From Ectopseudomonas mendocina (GTDB lineage Bacteria; Pseudomonadota; Gammaproteobacteria; Pseudomonadales; Pseudomonadaceae), in NCBI RefSeq assembly GCF_007049795.1, contig NZ_SCFY01000004.1, forward strand, positions 62,001 through 126,000: DNA of 64,000 nucleotides, written 5' to 3'. Positions 1 to 8,280 of this stretch are shown here, in pieces. The notes below the pieces were generated by a model. It made no database searches and had not been told where the DNA came from. It worked only from the letters and a program-made list of their open reading frames with translations. Every line of letters begins with the position of its first letter. The first letter of the stretch is position 1. A program made the translations under genes and the position numbers.

Positions 1-637
1 GGCTAAGTTGCTGCGCAGCGATGAACTCGCTCACCAGCGCAGCGCTTTCTCCCTGATTGACGAAAAGAAAGGTGATTGCCGCCTCACGCTGCTGCGCCTG
101 CATCAACACCGGCATCTCACGCCGACACGGCGGGCACCAGGTAGCCCATAGATTGACCACCAACGGCTGGCCCGCGTAGTTGCGCAGATTCACAGGATTA
201 CCCTGCATATCCCGCACCTGCAGATCGGGCAGCCGCGTACCCTGCTCCAGCGCCTGCAGCACCAGGCTGCCGCCCAGCCATAGTGCCAGGCCAACACTCA
301 TCGCCACCCCCAACGGTCGCCGCAGTTGTGCCCGATGCCAGAGATACCAGGCGCCCAGCATCAGCCCGGCGAGCACACCCGGCCAGGCGATGAAGCCTCC
401 ATCACGGATGTCTACCACGCGCCACGGCTCATCGCGGTAGTAACCGGCATACATCAGCACGAAGGCCAGGCGCGCCACCAACAACCCCAGCATCAGCATG
501 CGAAACAACTGACTTTCCGGGTTGCAGCCGTGGCGACGACCGATCAACCAGCCAATTAGTGTGGCCAGCAGCAGACTGCCCAACAGCAGCACATGGAATA
601 CACCAAGGGCCAAAGGCCCGATGTTCAGCGTCAGCAT
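1..637 (-). CDS. TlpA-family thiol:disulfide interchange protein with N-terminal membrane domain (partial)
   Basis: The 3' end lies outside the window; 212 codons are visible. The first ~125 residues are hydrophobic with about four membrane segments, resembling the membrane part of prolipoprotein diacylglyceryl transferase-like proteins. A periplasmic thioredoxin-like domain follows, with the active site WCPPC at residues 167-171. Such proteins use the CxxC pair to reduce or isomerise periplasmic disulfides, often in cytochrome maturation, but the substrate cannot be told here. The ATG at 637 lies 7 bases after the hrpB stop on the same strand, so the two are probably cotranscribed. The family call is firm; the exact role is not. 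Confidence 0.85.
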   Translation of the reverse strand, partial: MLTLNIGPLALGVFHVLLLGSLLLATLIGWLIGRRHGCNPESQLFRMLMLGLLVARLAFVLMYAGYYRDEPWRVVDIRDGGFIAWPGVLAGLMLGAWYLWHRAQLRRPLGVAMSVGLALWLGGSLVLQALEQGTRLPDLQVRDMQGNPVNLRNYAGQPLVVNLWATWCPPCRREMPVLMQAQQREAAITFLFVNQGESAALVSEFIAAQQLS

Positions 638-644
638 CGGCTTC

Positions 645-3179
645 TCATTTTCTTGGCTTGGCCCGCGCAGTGGGCTCGGCAATCAAGGGATCGTCCGGCC
701 AGTAGTGCTTCGGATACCGGCCTTTCAAATCCTTCTTCACCTCGAGATAGGTATTGGCCCAGAAGCTGGCCAGATCCTGGGTCACTTGCACTGGGCGACG
801 TGCCGGTGACAGCAGGTGCAGCTTGAGGCCCAAGCGACCACCAGCGATGCGCGGCGTGGCGGCCAGGCCGAACAACTCCTGCAGGCGCACGGCGAGCACC
901 GGCGGACTTTCCGTGTAGTCGATGGCAATGCGCGAGCCTGACGGCACGCTCAGCGCGCGCGGTGCCAGTTCGTCGAGGCGTTGCGGCAACGGCCAGGGCA
1001 ACAGCGTCTGCAGGATCGAAGGCAGATCGAGGTTGGCGAAATGGCTGAGGCGATTGACCTTGCTCAAGACTGGCGTCAACCACTGATCGAGGCTGGCCAG
1101 CAGCGCGGCATCCGACAAGTCCGGCCATTCGCTTTGCCCCTGCTGCTGAATGTCCAGCTCGCGCAACAACGCCACACGCGCCTGCCACTGGCGCAACTCG
1201 GGCGTCCAGGGCAGTAACTCCAGCCCCTTGCGCCGCACCAGGCCGACCAATGCCCGGCCGCGCGCGGCCTCATCCAGCGCCGCCAGCGCCTGGCGTTCCA
1301 GCACCAGTTCGCCGACCTTGCGCTGGCGCTCGGCGCGCAGCACGCCCTCGCGCTCATCCCAGTCGAGCACCTCCAGCGTCTGCACCTGCTCGGCCAACTC
1401 CCCGACGAACAGCGCCGGGTCGAGATCGGCAGCCAGGTAGATGCGTTCCTCGCGCTGGCCCTGGCGACTGCCCAGGTCAGCGACCACCAACCATTCGTGC
1501 TTCATCAGGGCATCGGCTTCACCGAACTGCGCCGCGCGGCCATTGGCCAGGCGGTAATCGGCGCCACCGGCACGGCGCTGCTGGGCGATGCGATCCGGGT
1601 AGGCGAAAGCCAGCAGGCAGCCGAGCCAGCGTGGGTGCTCGGGGTCACTCACCGCCTGAGTCACCGGGCGATTCTTGATCAGCCCGTGAAACTGTTTCGC
1701 CAGTTGCCGCGCGCGCTGCACACCACCCTGGGCACTGCGCGCGGCGCGGCTTTCACCAGATAACAGGGTTAAGCGGCTGTGCAGATCAGCGCCACCGCCG
1801 CGCAGGATATCGCGCTCGGACAACAACGCCGCCAGGTCGCAGGCCAGCGTACCGAGGCCCAGCGCCTGGCCGCGCAGCAGCAGATGGGCGATGCGCGGAT
1901 GGCTCGGCAGCTCGGCCATGGCCTGGCCGTGGGCATTGAGTACGCCACGCTCGTCCAGCGCGCCGAGGCGACCGAGCAGATCCAGCGCCTGGGCGTAGGC
2001 GGCGGGAGGTGGCACGTCGAGCCAACTCAGCTCCTGCGGCGTCACGCCCCAACGCAGCAATTGCAGGGCCAGACCGGACAGATCGGCCTGAAGGATTTCC
2101 GCACAGGAATAGGCGCTGAGCTGCTCGTGCTGCGCCTGTGACCACAATCGATAGCAAGCGCCCGGCTCAAGACGCCCGGCGCGACCGGCGCGCTGGGTAG
2201 ACGACGCGCGGGAGATACGCTGGGTATCGAGGCGGGTCATGCCGCTGGCCGGGTCGAAGCGCGGCACCCGCGCCAGGCCGGCGTCGATGACCACGCGCAC
2301 GCCGTCGATTGTCAGGCTAGTCTCGGCGATGTTCGTCGCCAACACCACCTTGCGCTTGCCTGCCGGGGCCGGCTCGATGGCGGCGCGCTGGGCGGACAGT
2401 TCCAGCTCGCCATGCAACGGGCAGAGCAGGATATCGTCGCGACCGTTCAGCGCCTCACCCAGTTGCTCGGCCACGCGGCGAATCTCGGCCTGGCCCGGCA
2501 GGAACACCAGCAGGCTGCCGGGCTCGTCGACCAGTGCCTGCTGCACCGTCTGCAGTACACGAGGCTCAATCCACTCGCCCGGCTGAAATGGCGCGCTCCA
2601 GTGGATATCCACCGGGAACATGCGGCCCTCACTGCGCAGCACCGGCGCATCGCCCAGCAACGCCGACAGGCGCTCGCCTTCAAGGGTGGCGGACATCAAC
2701 AGCACCTTGAGCGGCGCCTCGCCACTGTCCGCCGCGCGGAACATGGCGCGGCCATTCAGCGTCAGCGCCAGCGCCAGATCGGCGTCCAGGCTGCGCTCGT
2801 GGAATTCGTCGAAGATCACCAGGCCAACGCCCTCCAGCGCCGGGTCGTCCTGTAGACGGCGGGCGAGAATGCCCTCGGTGACCACCTCGATACGGGTGTT
2901 TGGCCCGACCTTGCTGTCCAGACGAATGCGATAGCCGACCGTCTCGCCGACACGCTCGCCCAGTTCACTGGCCAAGCGCTCGGCCGCAGCGCGCGCTGCC
3001 AAACGGCGGGGCTCGAGCATGAGAATCTTCTGCCCGCCCAGCCAGGGCGCGTCGAGCAGCGCCAGCGGCACGCGGGTAGTCTTGCCGGCGCCGGGCGGCG
3101 CCTCCAGCACCACTTCGTGGCGGGCGCTCAGTGCATCGCGCAAATCAGGCAGCAGCGAATCGATCGGCAGGGTGTTCAT
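645..3179 (-). CDS. hrpB: ATP-dependent RNA helicase HrpB
   Basis: The protein is 844 residues, the usual length for HrpB, a DEAH-box helicase whose cellular role is poorly defined (the related HrpA acts on mRNA and ribosomes). The Walker A motif APPGAGKTT lies near residue 30, the DEFH Walker B variant near 124, SAT near 165, and the helicase C-terminal motif QRAGRAGR near 335. A C-terminal HrpB-specific region completes it. Two ATGs are adjacent (3182 and 3179); the second is preferred because GGAG then sits five bases upstream. It leads a leftward unit with the tlpA-like gene. Confidence 0.95.
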   Translation of the reverse strand: MNTLPIDSLLPDLRDALSARHEVVLEAPPGAGKTTRVPLALLDAPWLGGQKILMLEPRRLAARAAAERLASELGERVGETVGYRIRLDSKVGPNTRIEVVTEGILARRLQDDPALEGVGLVIFDEFHERSLDADLALALTLNGRAMFRAADSGEAPLKVLLMSATLEGERLSALLGDAPVLRSEGRMFPVDIHWSAPFQPGEWIEPRVLQTVQQALVDEPGSLLVFLPGQAEIRRVAEQLGEALNGRDDILLCPLHGELELSAQRAAIEPAPAGKRKVVLATNIAETSLTIDGVRVVIDAGLARVPRFDPASGMTRLDTQRISRASSTQRAGRAGRLEPGACYRLWSQAQHEQLSAYSCAEILQADLSGLALQLLRWGVTPQELSWLDVPPPAAYAQALDLLGRLGALDERGVLNAHGQAMAELPSHPRIAHLLLRGQALGLGTLACDLAALLSERDILRGGGADLHSRLTLLSGESRAARSAQGGVQRARQLAKQFHGLIKNRPVTQAVSDPEHPRWLGCLLAFAYPDRIAQQRRAGGADYRLANGRAAQFGEADALMKHEWLVVADLGSRQGQREERIYLAADLDPALFVGELAEQVQTLEVLDWDEREGVLRAERQRKVGELVLERQALAALDEAARGRALVGLVRRKGLELLPWTPELRQWQARVALLRELDIQQQGQSEWPDLSDAALLASLDQWLTPVLSKVNRLSHFANLDLPSILQTLLPWPLPQRLDELAPRALSVPSGSRIAIDYTESPPVLAVRLQELFGLAATPRIAGGRLGLKLHLLSPARRPVQVTQDLASFWANTYLEVKKDLKGRYPKHYWPDDPLIAEPTARAKPRK

Positions 3180-3327
3180 CATTTCTCCACAGCAGGCCGG
3201 CGATTATAAAGCAGCCGCGATGCGGCGAACCGCCAGCGCTGCCGCCGGTCTTATCGACAACCGATGCAACCCGCGGCTTTGCAATGGCGAACTGCTATAG
3301 TTGCGCCACTTTTTCCAGGAGGTGCTC

Positions 3328-3747
3328 ATGCGCACAAAATCCCGTGTCATCGCTGGCGTTGTCGCCGCTACCCTGCTCACTCAACTGACCGCCTGTGGAT
3401 CAATCTTCTACCCGGATCGCCGTGGCCAGATCGAAGGCAAGATCGACCCGGCGATTGCCGTGGCAAACGCCGTCGGTATCCTGTTCTATGTGATTCCCGG
3501 CCTGATCGCCTTCGCCGTGGACTTCGCCACCGGCGCCATCTACCTGCCCGAAGGCCAGACCGTTCAAGTCGACCCGCAGCAGCTGCAGAAGCTGATCGGC
3601 GAAGACGGCAAGGTCGACCAGTACGCGCTCAAGACCCTGATCGAAACCAGCACCGGCCACCAACTGCCGCTCGATGATCCACGCCTGATCCAGCACAGCG
3701 GCAGCGCCGAGCAATTGGCGGCCTACGGCCTGCGTCCGGCGGCCTGA
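3328..3747 (+). CDS. Small outer-membrane-type lipoprotein, YceK/YidQ-like
   Basis: A 139-residue protein with a lipoprotein signal peptide: MRTKSR, a hydrophobic stretch, then the lipobox LTAC with the modified cysteine near residue 25. The mature part contains a hydrophobic patch (about residues 43-70) ending in TGAIYLPEG, which recalls the YceK/YidQ (DUF1375) lipoproteins; that family placement is tentative. The start at 3328 is set by AGGAGG seven bases upstream; a longer start at 3301 would lack both this site and a proper signal peptide. The metal exporter gene begins four bases after its stop, so they may form an operon. Function unknown. Confidence 0.8.
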   Translation: MRTKSRVIAGVVAATLLTQLTACGSIFYPDRRGQIEGKIDPAIAVANAVGILFYVIPGLIAFAVDFATGAIYLPEGQTVQVDPQQLQKLIGEDGKVDQYALKTLIETSTGHQLPLDDPRLIQHSGSAEQLAAYGLRPAA

Positions 3748-3751
3748 GCCC

Positions 3752-4633
3752 ATGCACAACCCGCAGCATGCCCGGCTGATGCGCCTGGCCACCCGCGCAG
3801 CGCTGACCGTAGCGCTGACGCTGGTGCTGGCCAAGGCGATTGCCTGGTGGCTGAGCGGTTCGGTCAGCCTGCTGGCCGGCCTCACCGATTCGCTGCTCGA
3901 TAGCGCCGCCTCGCTGATCAACCTGATCGCCGTGCACTTCGCCCTGCGCCCGGCCGACGAGGATCACCGCTACGGTCACGGCAAAGCCGAAGCCCTGGCC
4001 GGGCTGGGTCAGGCACTGTTCATCGGCGTCAGCGCTGTGCTCATCGGCCTGCAGGGCATCGAACGCCTGCAATCTCCACAACCGCTGGAGGCCGAAGGCG
4101 TTGGCATCGCCGTCATGCTGCTGTCGCTGGGATTGACCGTCGTCCTGCTGACCTTTCAACGCAAGGTGGTGCGCGAGACCGGTTCTACTGCGATTCACGC
4201 CGACTCGCTGCACTACCGATCCGACATCCTGCTCAACAGCAGCATTCTGCTCGCCCTGTTGTTGACCCGCTTCGGCTGGTTGCAGATGGATGCGATCTTC
4301 GCCATCGGTATCGCCTTCTACATCTTCTGGAGCGCCATCAGCATCGTACGCGGCGCGGTGGCCGTGCTGATGGACGAGGAGTTGCCCAGCGAAACCACTC
4401 AGCACATGTACGCGCTGGCCAATGCGGTACCTGGCGTACTGGGCTCGCATGACCTGCGCACACGCATTTCCGGCACGCGCTGGTTCGTCCAGCTGCACCT
4501 GGAGTTGCCGGGCGAGATGAGCCTGTCCGACGCGCATGCGCATTGCGAGGCCGTGGAAAAGGCGATCCACGCGCATTACCCACGCGCCGAAGTGCTGGTG
4601 CACGCCGATCCGCAGGAGGTGGTCCAGCACTGA
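3752..4633 (+). CDS. Cation diffusion facilitator (FieF/YiiP-like metal efflux pump)
   Basis: The 293-residue inner-membrane protein has six predicted membrane helices and a cytoplasmic C-terminal domain. The metal-site motif DSLLD in helix 2 (residues about 46-50), the HRYGHGKAEA signature near 72-81, and HADSLHYRSD in helix 5 match the zinc/iron proton antiporter FieF (YiiP). The C-terminal domain carries conserved histidines (for example LHLELPG and HAHCEAVEKAIH) that form the cytoplasmic metal site in this family. It should export Zn(II) or Fe(II) in exchange for protons. The start lies four bases after the upstream lipoprotein stop. Metal specificity cannot be decided from sequence. Confidence 0.92.
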   Translation: MHNPQHARLMRLATRAALTVALTLVLAKAIAWWLSGSVSLLAGLTDSLLDSAASLINLIAVHFALRPADEDHRYGHGKAEALAGLGQALFIGVSAVLIGLQGIERLQSPQPLEAEGVGIAVMLLSLGLTVVLLTFQRKVVRETGSTAIHADSLHYRSDILLNSSILLALLLTRFGWLQMDAIFAIGIAFYIFWSAISIVRGAVAVLMDEELPSETTQHMYALANAVPGVLGSHDLRTRISGTRWFVQLHLELPGEMSLSDAHAHCEAVEKAIHAHYPRAEVLVHADPQEVVQH

Positions 4634-4689
4634 CCGCATGCTCCTGCCCCGCCTTTCGGCACGCCTCAGACAACGGAAATTTCAGGCAA

Positions 4690-4713
4690 TAAAAAAGGGG
4701 CCTTGCGGCCCCC
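4690..4713 (-). terminator. Intrinsic terminator, leftward
   Basis: A GC hairpin (GGGGCC, loop, GGCCCC at 4697-4712) is followed, on the minus strand, by six U residues (the A run at 4691-4696). The rightward side has no U tract, so it does not serve fieF well. It therefore implies a leftward transcript coming from the 4.72-4.95 kb interval, where no protein gene is seen. Confidence 0.85.
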
Positions 4714-4925
4714 TCGGGAAATCTGTCCGGTGCTGGCGATGTTGTCGCCGCTTTCCTCGCCCGCCTGGTTGGGCAGTGCGGACCCGGGTGCCGGTGCGGT
4801 CCGGTAGGACCGTCGGCGCCGGCTCACCTGGTTGGGCGAGGCCGGTAGGACTTGTCGTCCGGGCCGTGAAACTGAGAGAAAGCTTACGCCCGCCGCGCCG
4901 AAATAAGATTGCTAATATTGCTTAC
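4690..4925 (-). ncRNA. Candidate structured small RNA upstream of the Lrp gene
   Basis: This 365-bp gap between fieF and the Lrp gene (4634-4998) has no credible protein gene on either strand, yet ends leftward in a canonical terminator. Read on the minus strand it holds compact hairpins: GGAC/GTCC (4844-4860), CGGTCC-TACC-GGACCG (4798-4813) and GGCGA-CAACA-TCGCC (4735-4749). Two C-rich words occur twice each, GTCCTACCGG and GCCCAACCAGG, which could be exposed pairing sites. It does not match RNase P RNA, 4.5S, 6S, tmRNA or Rsm RNAs as far as I can judge. No confident promoter was found; the 5' end is a guess. Confidence 0.45.
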
Positions 4926-4953
4926 AAATTTACCAATTGCGCAATTTACAACT

Positions 4954-5001
4954 AAAGGAGCACTATCTGGCGCAATCAAATAATGAGCCAGATAAAAAAT
5001 G
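4954..5001 (+). promoter_or_regulatory. Hairpin-bridged Shine-Dalgarno of the Lrp-family gene
   Basis: A strong AAAGGAG (4954-4960) lies 38 bases before the ATG at 4999, too far to be used directly. Between them TATCTGGC (4964-4971) and GCCAGATA (4987-4994) form a perfect 8-bp stem with a 15-nt loop. When folded, only seven unpaired bases separate the Shine-Dalgarno from the ATG, which is ideal. An in-frame TAA at 4981 excludes an earlier start. The same repeat could alternatively be a protein-binding operator. Confidence 0.6.
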
Positions 5002-5478
5002 GACAAACTCGACCGTTACGACCTGAATATTCTCGCCGAATTGCAGCGAAACGCTGCCCTGTCCAACCAGGAACTCGCCGAACGTATCGGCCTCTCGCCA
5101 TCGCCCTGCTCGCGCCGGGTCAAGCAGCTGGAAGACGACGGCTACATCACCGGCCAGGTCGCCCTGCTCGACCGCAAGAAGCTCGGCCTGAGCCTGACCG
5201 CCTACGTGCTGATCGGCATGGACCGGCACACACCGGAGCGCTTCGAACACTTTCAGGATGAAATCCGCAAATGCCCGGAAGTGCTGGAATGCTGCCTGGT
5301 CACCGGTATGGACGCTGACTACCAGCTCAAGGTGGTAGTGCCGGACATGGATCATTACCAGAAGCTGCTGCTAGGCACCCTGACCCGTATCGATGGAGTA
5401 TCCAGCGTGCGTTCGAGCTTCGTGCTGCAGCAGATTCTGTCCAGCACGCAGTTGCCGTTGCAGCACCTGCGCGACTGA
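4999..5478 (+). CDS. Lrp/AsnC-family transcriptional regulator
   Basis: The 159-residue protein begins MDKLDRYDLNILAELQ and continues with a helix-turn-helix (LSNQELAERIGLSPSPCSRRVKQLE, residues ~21-45), followed by the RAM/AsnC ligand-binding domain with the conserved GxxDYQLKV element near residue 105. This is the standard size and layout of Lrp-type regulators that sense amino acids and bind DNA as octamers. The upstream DNA is AT-rich with a 12-bp palindrome AATTGCGCAATT at 4935-4946, a plausible autoregulatory site. No amino-acid enzyme gene is adjacent, so its effector and targets cannot be read from context. Confidence 0.93.
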   Translation: MDKLDRYDLNILAELQRNAALSNQELAERIGLSPSPCSRRVKQLEDDGYITGQVALLDRKKLGLSLTAYVLIGMDRHTPERFEHFQDEIRKCPEVLECCLVTGMDADYQLKVVVPDMDHYQKLLLGTLTRIDGVSSVRSSFVLQQILSSTQLPLQHLRD

Positions 5479-5569
5479 AAGTCGCAGGGTGAAACGGATC
5501 ATGCCGCGCCCTGGGTCAGGCCGCGTATAATTTTCGCCCTGCGTTTTCCCTGCGAATCAACGAGGCACC

Positions 5570-5788
5570 ATGGAAACCGAACAATTTGAAGCCCTGATGA
5601 TGTACGTTCTGGTGGGCGGCCTGATGCTGTTCATGTTCTTCATCATCTGGGACCTGGCGAAGAAGTCCAAGGCCGGCCGCCTCGGTACCGCCATCCTGTT
5701 CCTCGGCCTGGGCCTGTGCCTGTTCGCCTTCCTCGCCAAGCCGATCATCACCTACATTATCGAGACCGCGCGCGGCATTCACGGCTGA
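5570..5788 (+). CDS. Small inner-membrane protein, DUF2788 family
   Basis: A 72-residue protein with two clear membrane segments (about residues 9-28 and 39-62) joined by a short basic loop DLAKKSKAGRLG. It resembles DUF2788 proteins found in this position in other pseudomonads; function is unknown. A TATAAT box stands at 5526-5531, but its -35 region is poor. AACGAGGCACC gives a ribosome site just ahead of the ATG. It is followed 70 bases later by the globin gene. Confidence 0.8.
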   Translation: METEQFEALMMYVLVGGLMLFMFFIIWDLAKKSKAGRLGTAILFLGLGLCLFAFLAKPIITYIIETARGIHG

Positions 5789-5857
5789 CCCAGCCAGCCA
5801 ACGTAATCAATCCAGGCCGCCGCAAACGCGGCCTGCAGCCCACTCAAGGAGTGACAC

Positions 5858-6250
5858 ATGAGCGCCGCCAATCTGGTGATGCAAAGCTATGGACGCTGCT
5901 GCGCCAGCCCGGATTTCTTCGACAGTTTCTATCGCCACTTCCTCGCCAGCTCGCCGCTGATTCGCGAGAAATTCGTCGACACCGACATGAGCGCGCAGAA
6001 GCAGCTGTTGCGTCAGGGCATCCTCAACCTGGTGATGCACGCCCGCGGCATGCCTGACACCAAGCTGCGCGCCCTCGGCGAATCGCACTCGCGTGAGCGC
6101 CTGGACATTCGCCCGGAACTCTACGACCTGTGGCTCGACGCGCTGTTGCTGACCATCGGCGAACACGACAAGGAATGCGACGCAGACGTGCGCCAGGCCT
6201 GGCGTGAGGTGCTGAACAAAGGTATCGCCGTGATCAAGGCCGGTTATTGA
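5858..6250 (+). CDS. Single-domain bacterial globin
   Basis: The 130-residue protein has the short all-helical globin pattern. Phe20-Phe24 and Phe39 occupy positions expected of the A/B and CD regions, and His77 in GESHSRERLDI is the probable proximal haem ligand; the distal side contains a Gln-rich stretch (KQLLRQGI). Related proteins bind oxygen or NO, but the role here is not known. A good CAAGGAGTGACAC site precedes the ATG. It lies downstream of the DUF2788 gene in the same direction and faces the convergent rluE gene across an inverted repeat. Confidence 0.8.
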   Translation: MSAANLVMQSYGRCCASPDFFDSFYRHFLASSPLIREKFVDTDMSAQKQLLRQGILNLVMHARGMPDTKLRALGESHSRERLDIRPELYDLWLDALLLTIGEHDKECDADVRQAWREVLNKGIAVIKAGY

Positions 6251-6357
6251 TTCAGGTCAGGGTCGCCGGCCCGGCCTCTGCGACAAAACGCCCGCTGCCC
6301 TGAGCACGGGTGCGCGCAGCCCAGGCGGCCCCACGACACACTAGGTTCTGAAACAGT

Positions 6358-6416
6358 CGTCATTCCCGCGAAGGCGGGACCCTAGAAACTGGGCTCCCGC
6401 CTGCGCGGGAGTGACG
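6358..6416. repeat. Inverted repeat element between convergent genes
   Basis: Two 22-bp arms (6358-6379 and 6395-6416) are inverted copies of CGTCATTCCCGCGAAGGCGG-type sequence, with two mismatches and a 15-bp loop. The word TCATTCCCGCGAAGGCGGGA is a common dispersed intergenic repeat in proteobacteria. Lying between the 3' ends of the globin and rluE genes it could act as a two-way transcription stop. The rest of 6251-6458 holds nothing else that I can see. Confidence 0.75.
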
Positions 6417-6458
6417 GTATATGGATTTTCAGTGCTTCATCAGGCAAGCCGCGCGCCT

Positions 6459-7079
6459 CTACGGCAAACGCGCGGGCACCTCACGCCACTGCCCAGGCTG
6501 CAACCCATCCAGCCGCCACGGCCCGATGGCCACACGCACCAGGCGCAAGGTCGGCAAGCCGACAGCGGCGGTCATGCGCCGTACCTGGCGATTGCGCCCC
6601 TCGCGAATCACCAACTCCAGCCAGGCAGTCGGCACGCTTTTTCGAAAGCGCACCGGCGGGTTGCGTTCCCACAGCTCGGGCTCGTCCAGGCGCCGCGCCT
6701 CAGCCGGCAGGGTCGGGCCGTCATTGAGCGTCACGCCATCGCGGAGCTGCTGCAACTGTCCATCGCTCGGCTCGCCTTCCACCTGCACCCAGTAGGTCTT
6801 CGGCAGCTTGTGCTTGGGGTCGGCGATACGCGCCTGCAGGCGGCCATCGTTGGTCAGCAGCAGCAAGCCTTCGCTGTCACGATCCAGACGCCCGGCCGGG
6901 TAGACGCCTGGCACATCGACGAAGTCCCTGAGTGTGGCGCGGCCCTGCTCATCGTTGAACTGGGTGAGTACGTCGAACGGCTTGTTCAGGATCAACAGCC
7001 GCGGCTGCGCAGGCGGAGCCTTGGCCACGCGACGGGGAGCGGCTGGGCGACGACTGACGGGGGGACGAGGGCGTGACAT
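6459..7079 (-). CDS. rluE: 23S rRNA pseudouridine synthase RluE
   Basis: The 206-residue protein belongs to the RsuA/RluE branch of pseudouridine synthases. The catalytic motif [17 protein letters not shown] (about residues 72-88) includes the essential aspartate. The ending [28 protein letters not shown] is the family's conserved C-terminal block. There is no S4 domain; the short N-terminus is basic and proline-rich. RluE modifies U2457 of 23S rRNA in E. coli. The start at 7079 is preferred over an ATG at 7148, which would run into the divergent alcohol dehydrogenase promoter. Confidence 0.88.
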   Translation of the reverse strand: MSRPRPPVSRRPAAPRRVAKAPPAQPRLLILNKPFDVLTQFNDEQGRATLRDFVDVPGVYPAGRLDRDSEGLLLLTNDGRLQARIADPKHKLPKTYWVQVEGEPSDGQLQQLRDGVTLNDGPTLPAEARRLDEPELWERNPPVRFRKSVPTAWLELVIREGRNRQVRRMTAAVGLPTLRLVRVAIGPWRLDGLQPGQWREVPARLP

Positions 7080-7201
7080 GCAACGGGCTTCGATGAAAAT
7101 GAGCTGCGCAGTGTAACCCACGATAAGCGGCGCTGATGGTGCTTCCACGTCTTGCCAGAGCGACTAAGCTGCGAGTTTACCCCTGCGATCAGGAGCCACC
7201 G

Positions 7202-8233
7202 ATGAGCAATAACGCCGAACTCGCCACCTTCACCGGCTGGGCTGCCACGGCACCCAAGGCGCCATTGGAACGCCTGAGCTACGACCCCGGCCCGCTCGGC
7301 ACCGAAGAGGTGGAAGTGGCGGTGGAATACTGCGGCATCTGCCATTCCGACCAGTCGATGATCGACAACGAATGGGGCAATGCACGCTACCCCTTCATCC
7401 CCGGCCATGAAGTGGTCGGCACCATCGTCCGTCTCGGCGAGCAGGCACGCGGTCTCAAGCTGGGTCAAAGAGTCGGTATCGGCTGGTACAAGGGCAGTTG
7501 TATGCACTGCGGCTCGTGCATGGAAGGCTCGCACCAGCTGTGCCGCTCGGTGAAGCCGACCATCGTCGGCAGCCACGGTGGTTTCGCCGACCGCCTGCGC
7601 TCGCACTGGGCCTGGGCCGTGCCGCTGCCCGACGGCCTCGACCCGGCGCTGGTCGGCCCGCTGTTCTGCGCCGGCTCCACGGTGTTCAGCCCACTGCTGG
7701 AGTTCGACATCAAGCCCACCGACCGCGTTGGCGTGGTTGGTATCGGCGGCCTCGGCCACCTGGCGCTGCGCTTTCTCAACGCCTGGGGTTGCGAGGTGAC
7801 GGCCTTCACCTCGTCGCTGAACAAGCAGGACGAAGCCAAACGCCTGGGCGCGCACAAGGTGGTGGCCTCCACCGACAGCGCGGCGATGAAGGCCATTGCC
7901 GGCACCCTGGATTTCCTTCTGGTCACCGCCAGCGCCGACCTGGACTGGGCCAACCTGATCGGCACCCTGCGCGGCAAGGGCCGCCTGCACTTCGTCGGCA
8001 TCGTGCCCAGCGCCATCCCGGTGCATGTGTTCAACCTGATCCCGCAGCAGAAGAGTCTGTCCGGCTCACCGGTAGGCTCGCCGAAAAACATGGCGACCAT
8101 GCTCGAATTCTGCGCTCGCCATCAGATCCTGCCACAGGTCGAGCAATTCCCCATGAGCCAGGTGAACGCGGCCATCGACCATCTGCGCAGCGGCAAGGCG
8201 CGCTATCGCGTGGTGCTCGACGCGAGCAAATGA
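7202..8233 (+). CDS. Zinc-dependent alcohol dehydrogenase, YahK/CAD-like
   Basis: The 343-residue medium-chain dehydrogenase has the catalytic zinc site CGICHSD (residues ~41-47) and PGHEVVG (~67-73), the structural zinc cysteines in the segment GSCMHCGSCMEGSHQLC, and the Rossmann motif GVVGIGGLGHLA near 177. This layout matches NADP-dependent aldehyde reductases such as YahK and cinnamyl alcohol dehydrogenases, acting on a broad range of aldehydes and alcohols. GGAGCC precedes the ATG at 7202. A strong 11-bp hairpin follows the stop. Confidence 0.9.
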   Translation: MSNNAELATFTGWAATAPKAPLERLSYDPGPLGTEEVEVAVEYCGICHSDQSMIDNEWGNARYPFIPGHEVVGTIVRLGEQARGLKLGQRVGIGWYKGSCMHCGSCMEGSHQLCRSVKPTIVGSHGGFADRLRSHWAWAVPLPDGLDPALVGPLFCAGSTVFSPLLEFDIKPTDRVGVVGIGGLGHLALRFLNAWGCEVTAFTSSLNKQDEAKRLGAHKVVASTDSAAMKAIAGTLDFLLVTASADLDWANLIGTLRGKGRLHFVGIVPSAIPVHVFNLIPQQKSLSGSPVGSPKNMATMLEFCARHQILPQVEQFPMSQVNAAIDHLRSGKARYRVVLDASK

Positions 8234-8239
8234 CAGCGC

Positions 8240-8267
8240 GGGCGCAGAGCTGGCATGCTCTGCGCCC
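8240..8267 (+). terminator. Hairpin after the alcohol dehydrogenase gene
   Basis: An 11-bp perfect stem (8240-8250 with 8257-8267, GGGCGCAGAGC paired to GCTCTGCGCCC) with a six-base loop begins seven bases after the stop codon. Only a weak T-rich stretch (CGTTTC) follows, so it may be a terminator or an mRNA-stabilising hairpin. The next gene starts 13 bases downstream. Confidence 0.55.
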
Positions 8268-8280
8268 CGTTTCATCCAAG

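Noticed and set aside
4690..4925. RNase P RNA, 4.5S, 6S, tmRNA or Rsm-type RNA
   Set aside because: Only a short GAGGAAAG resembles RNase P RNA; the other conserved blocks are missing. The minus strand lacks the serial GGA loops of Rsm RNAs.
4983..5261. Small gene starting at ATG 4983 just before the Lrp gene
   Set aside because: The frame runs through the Lrp coding region in another phase and has no recognisable sequence.
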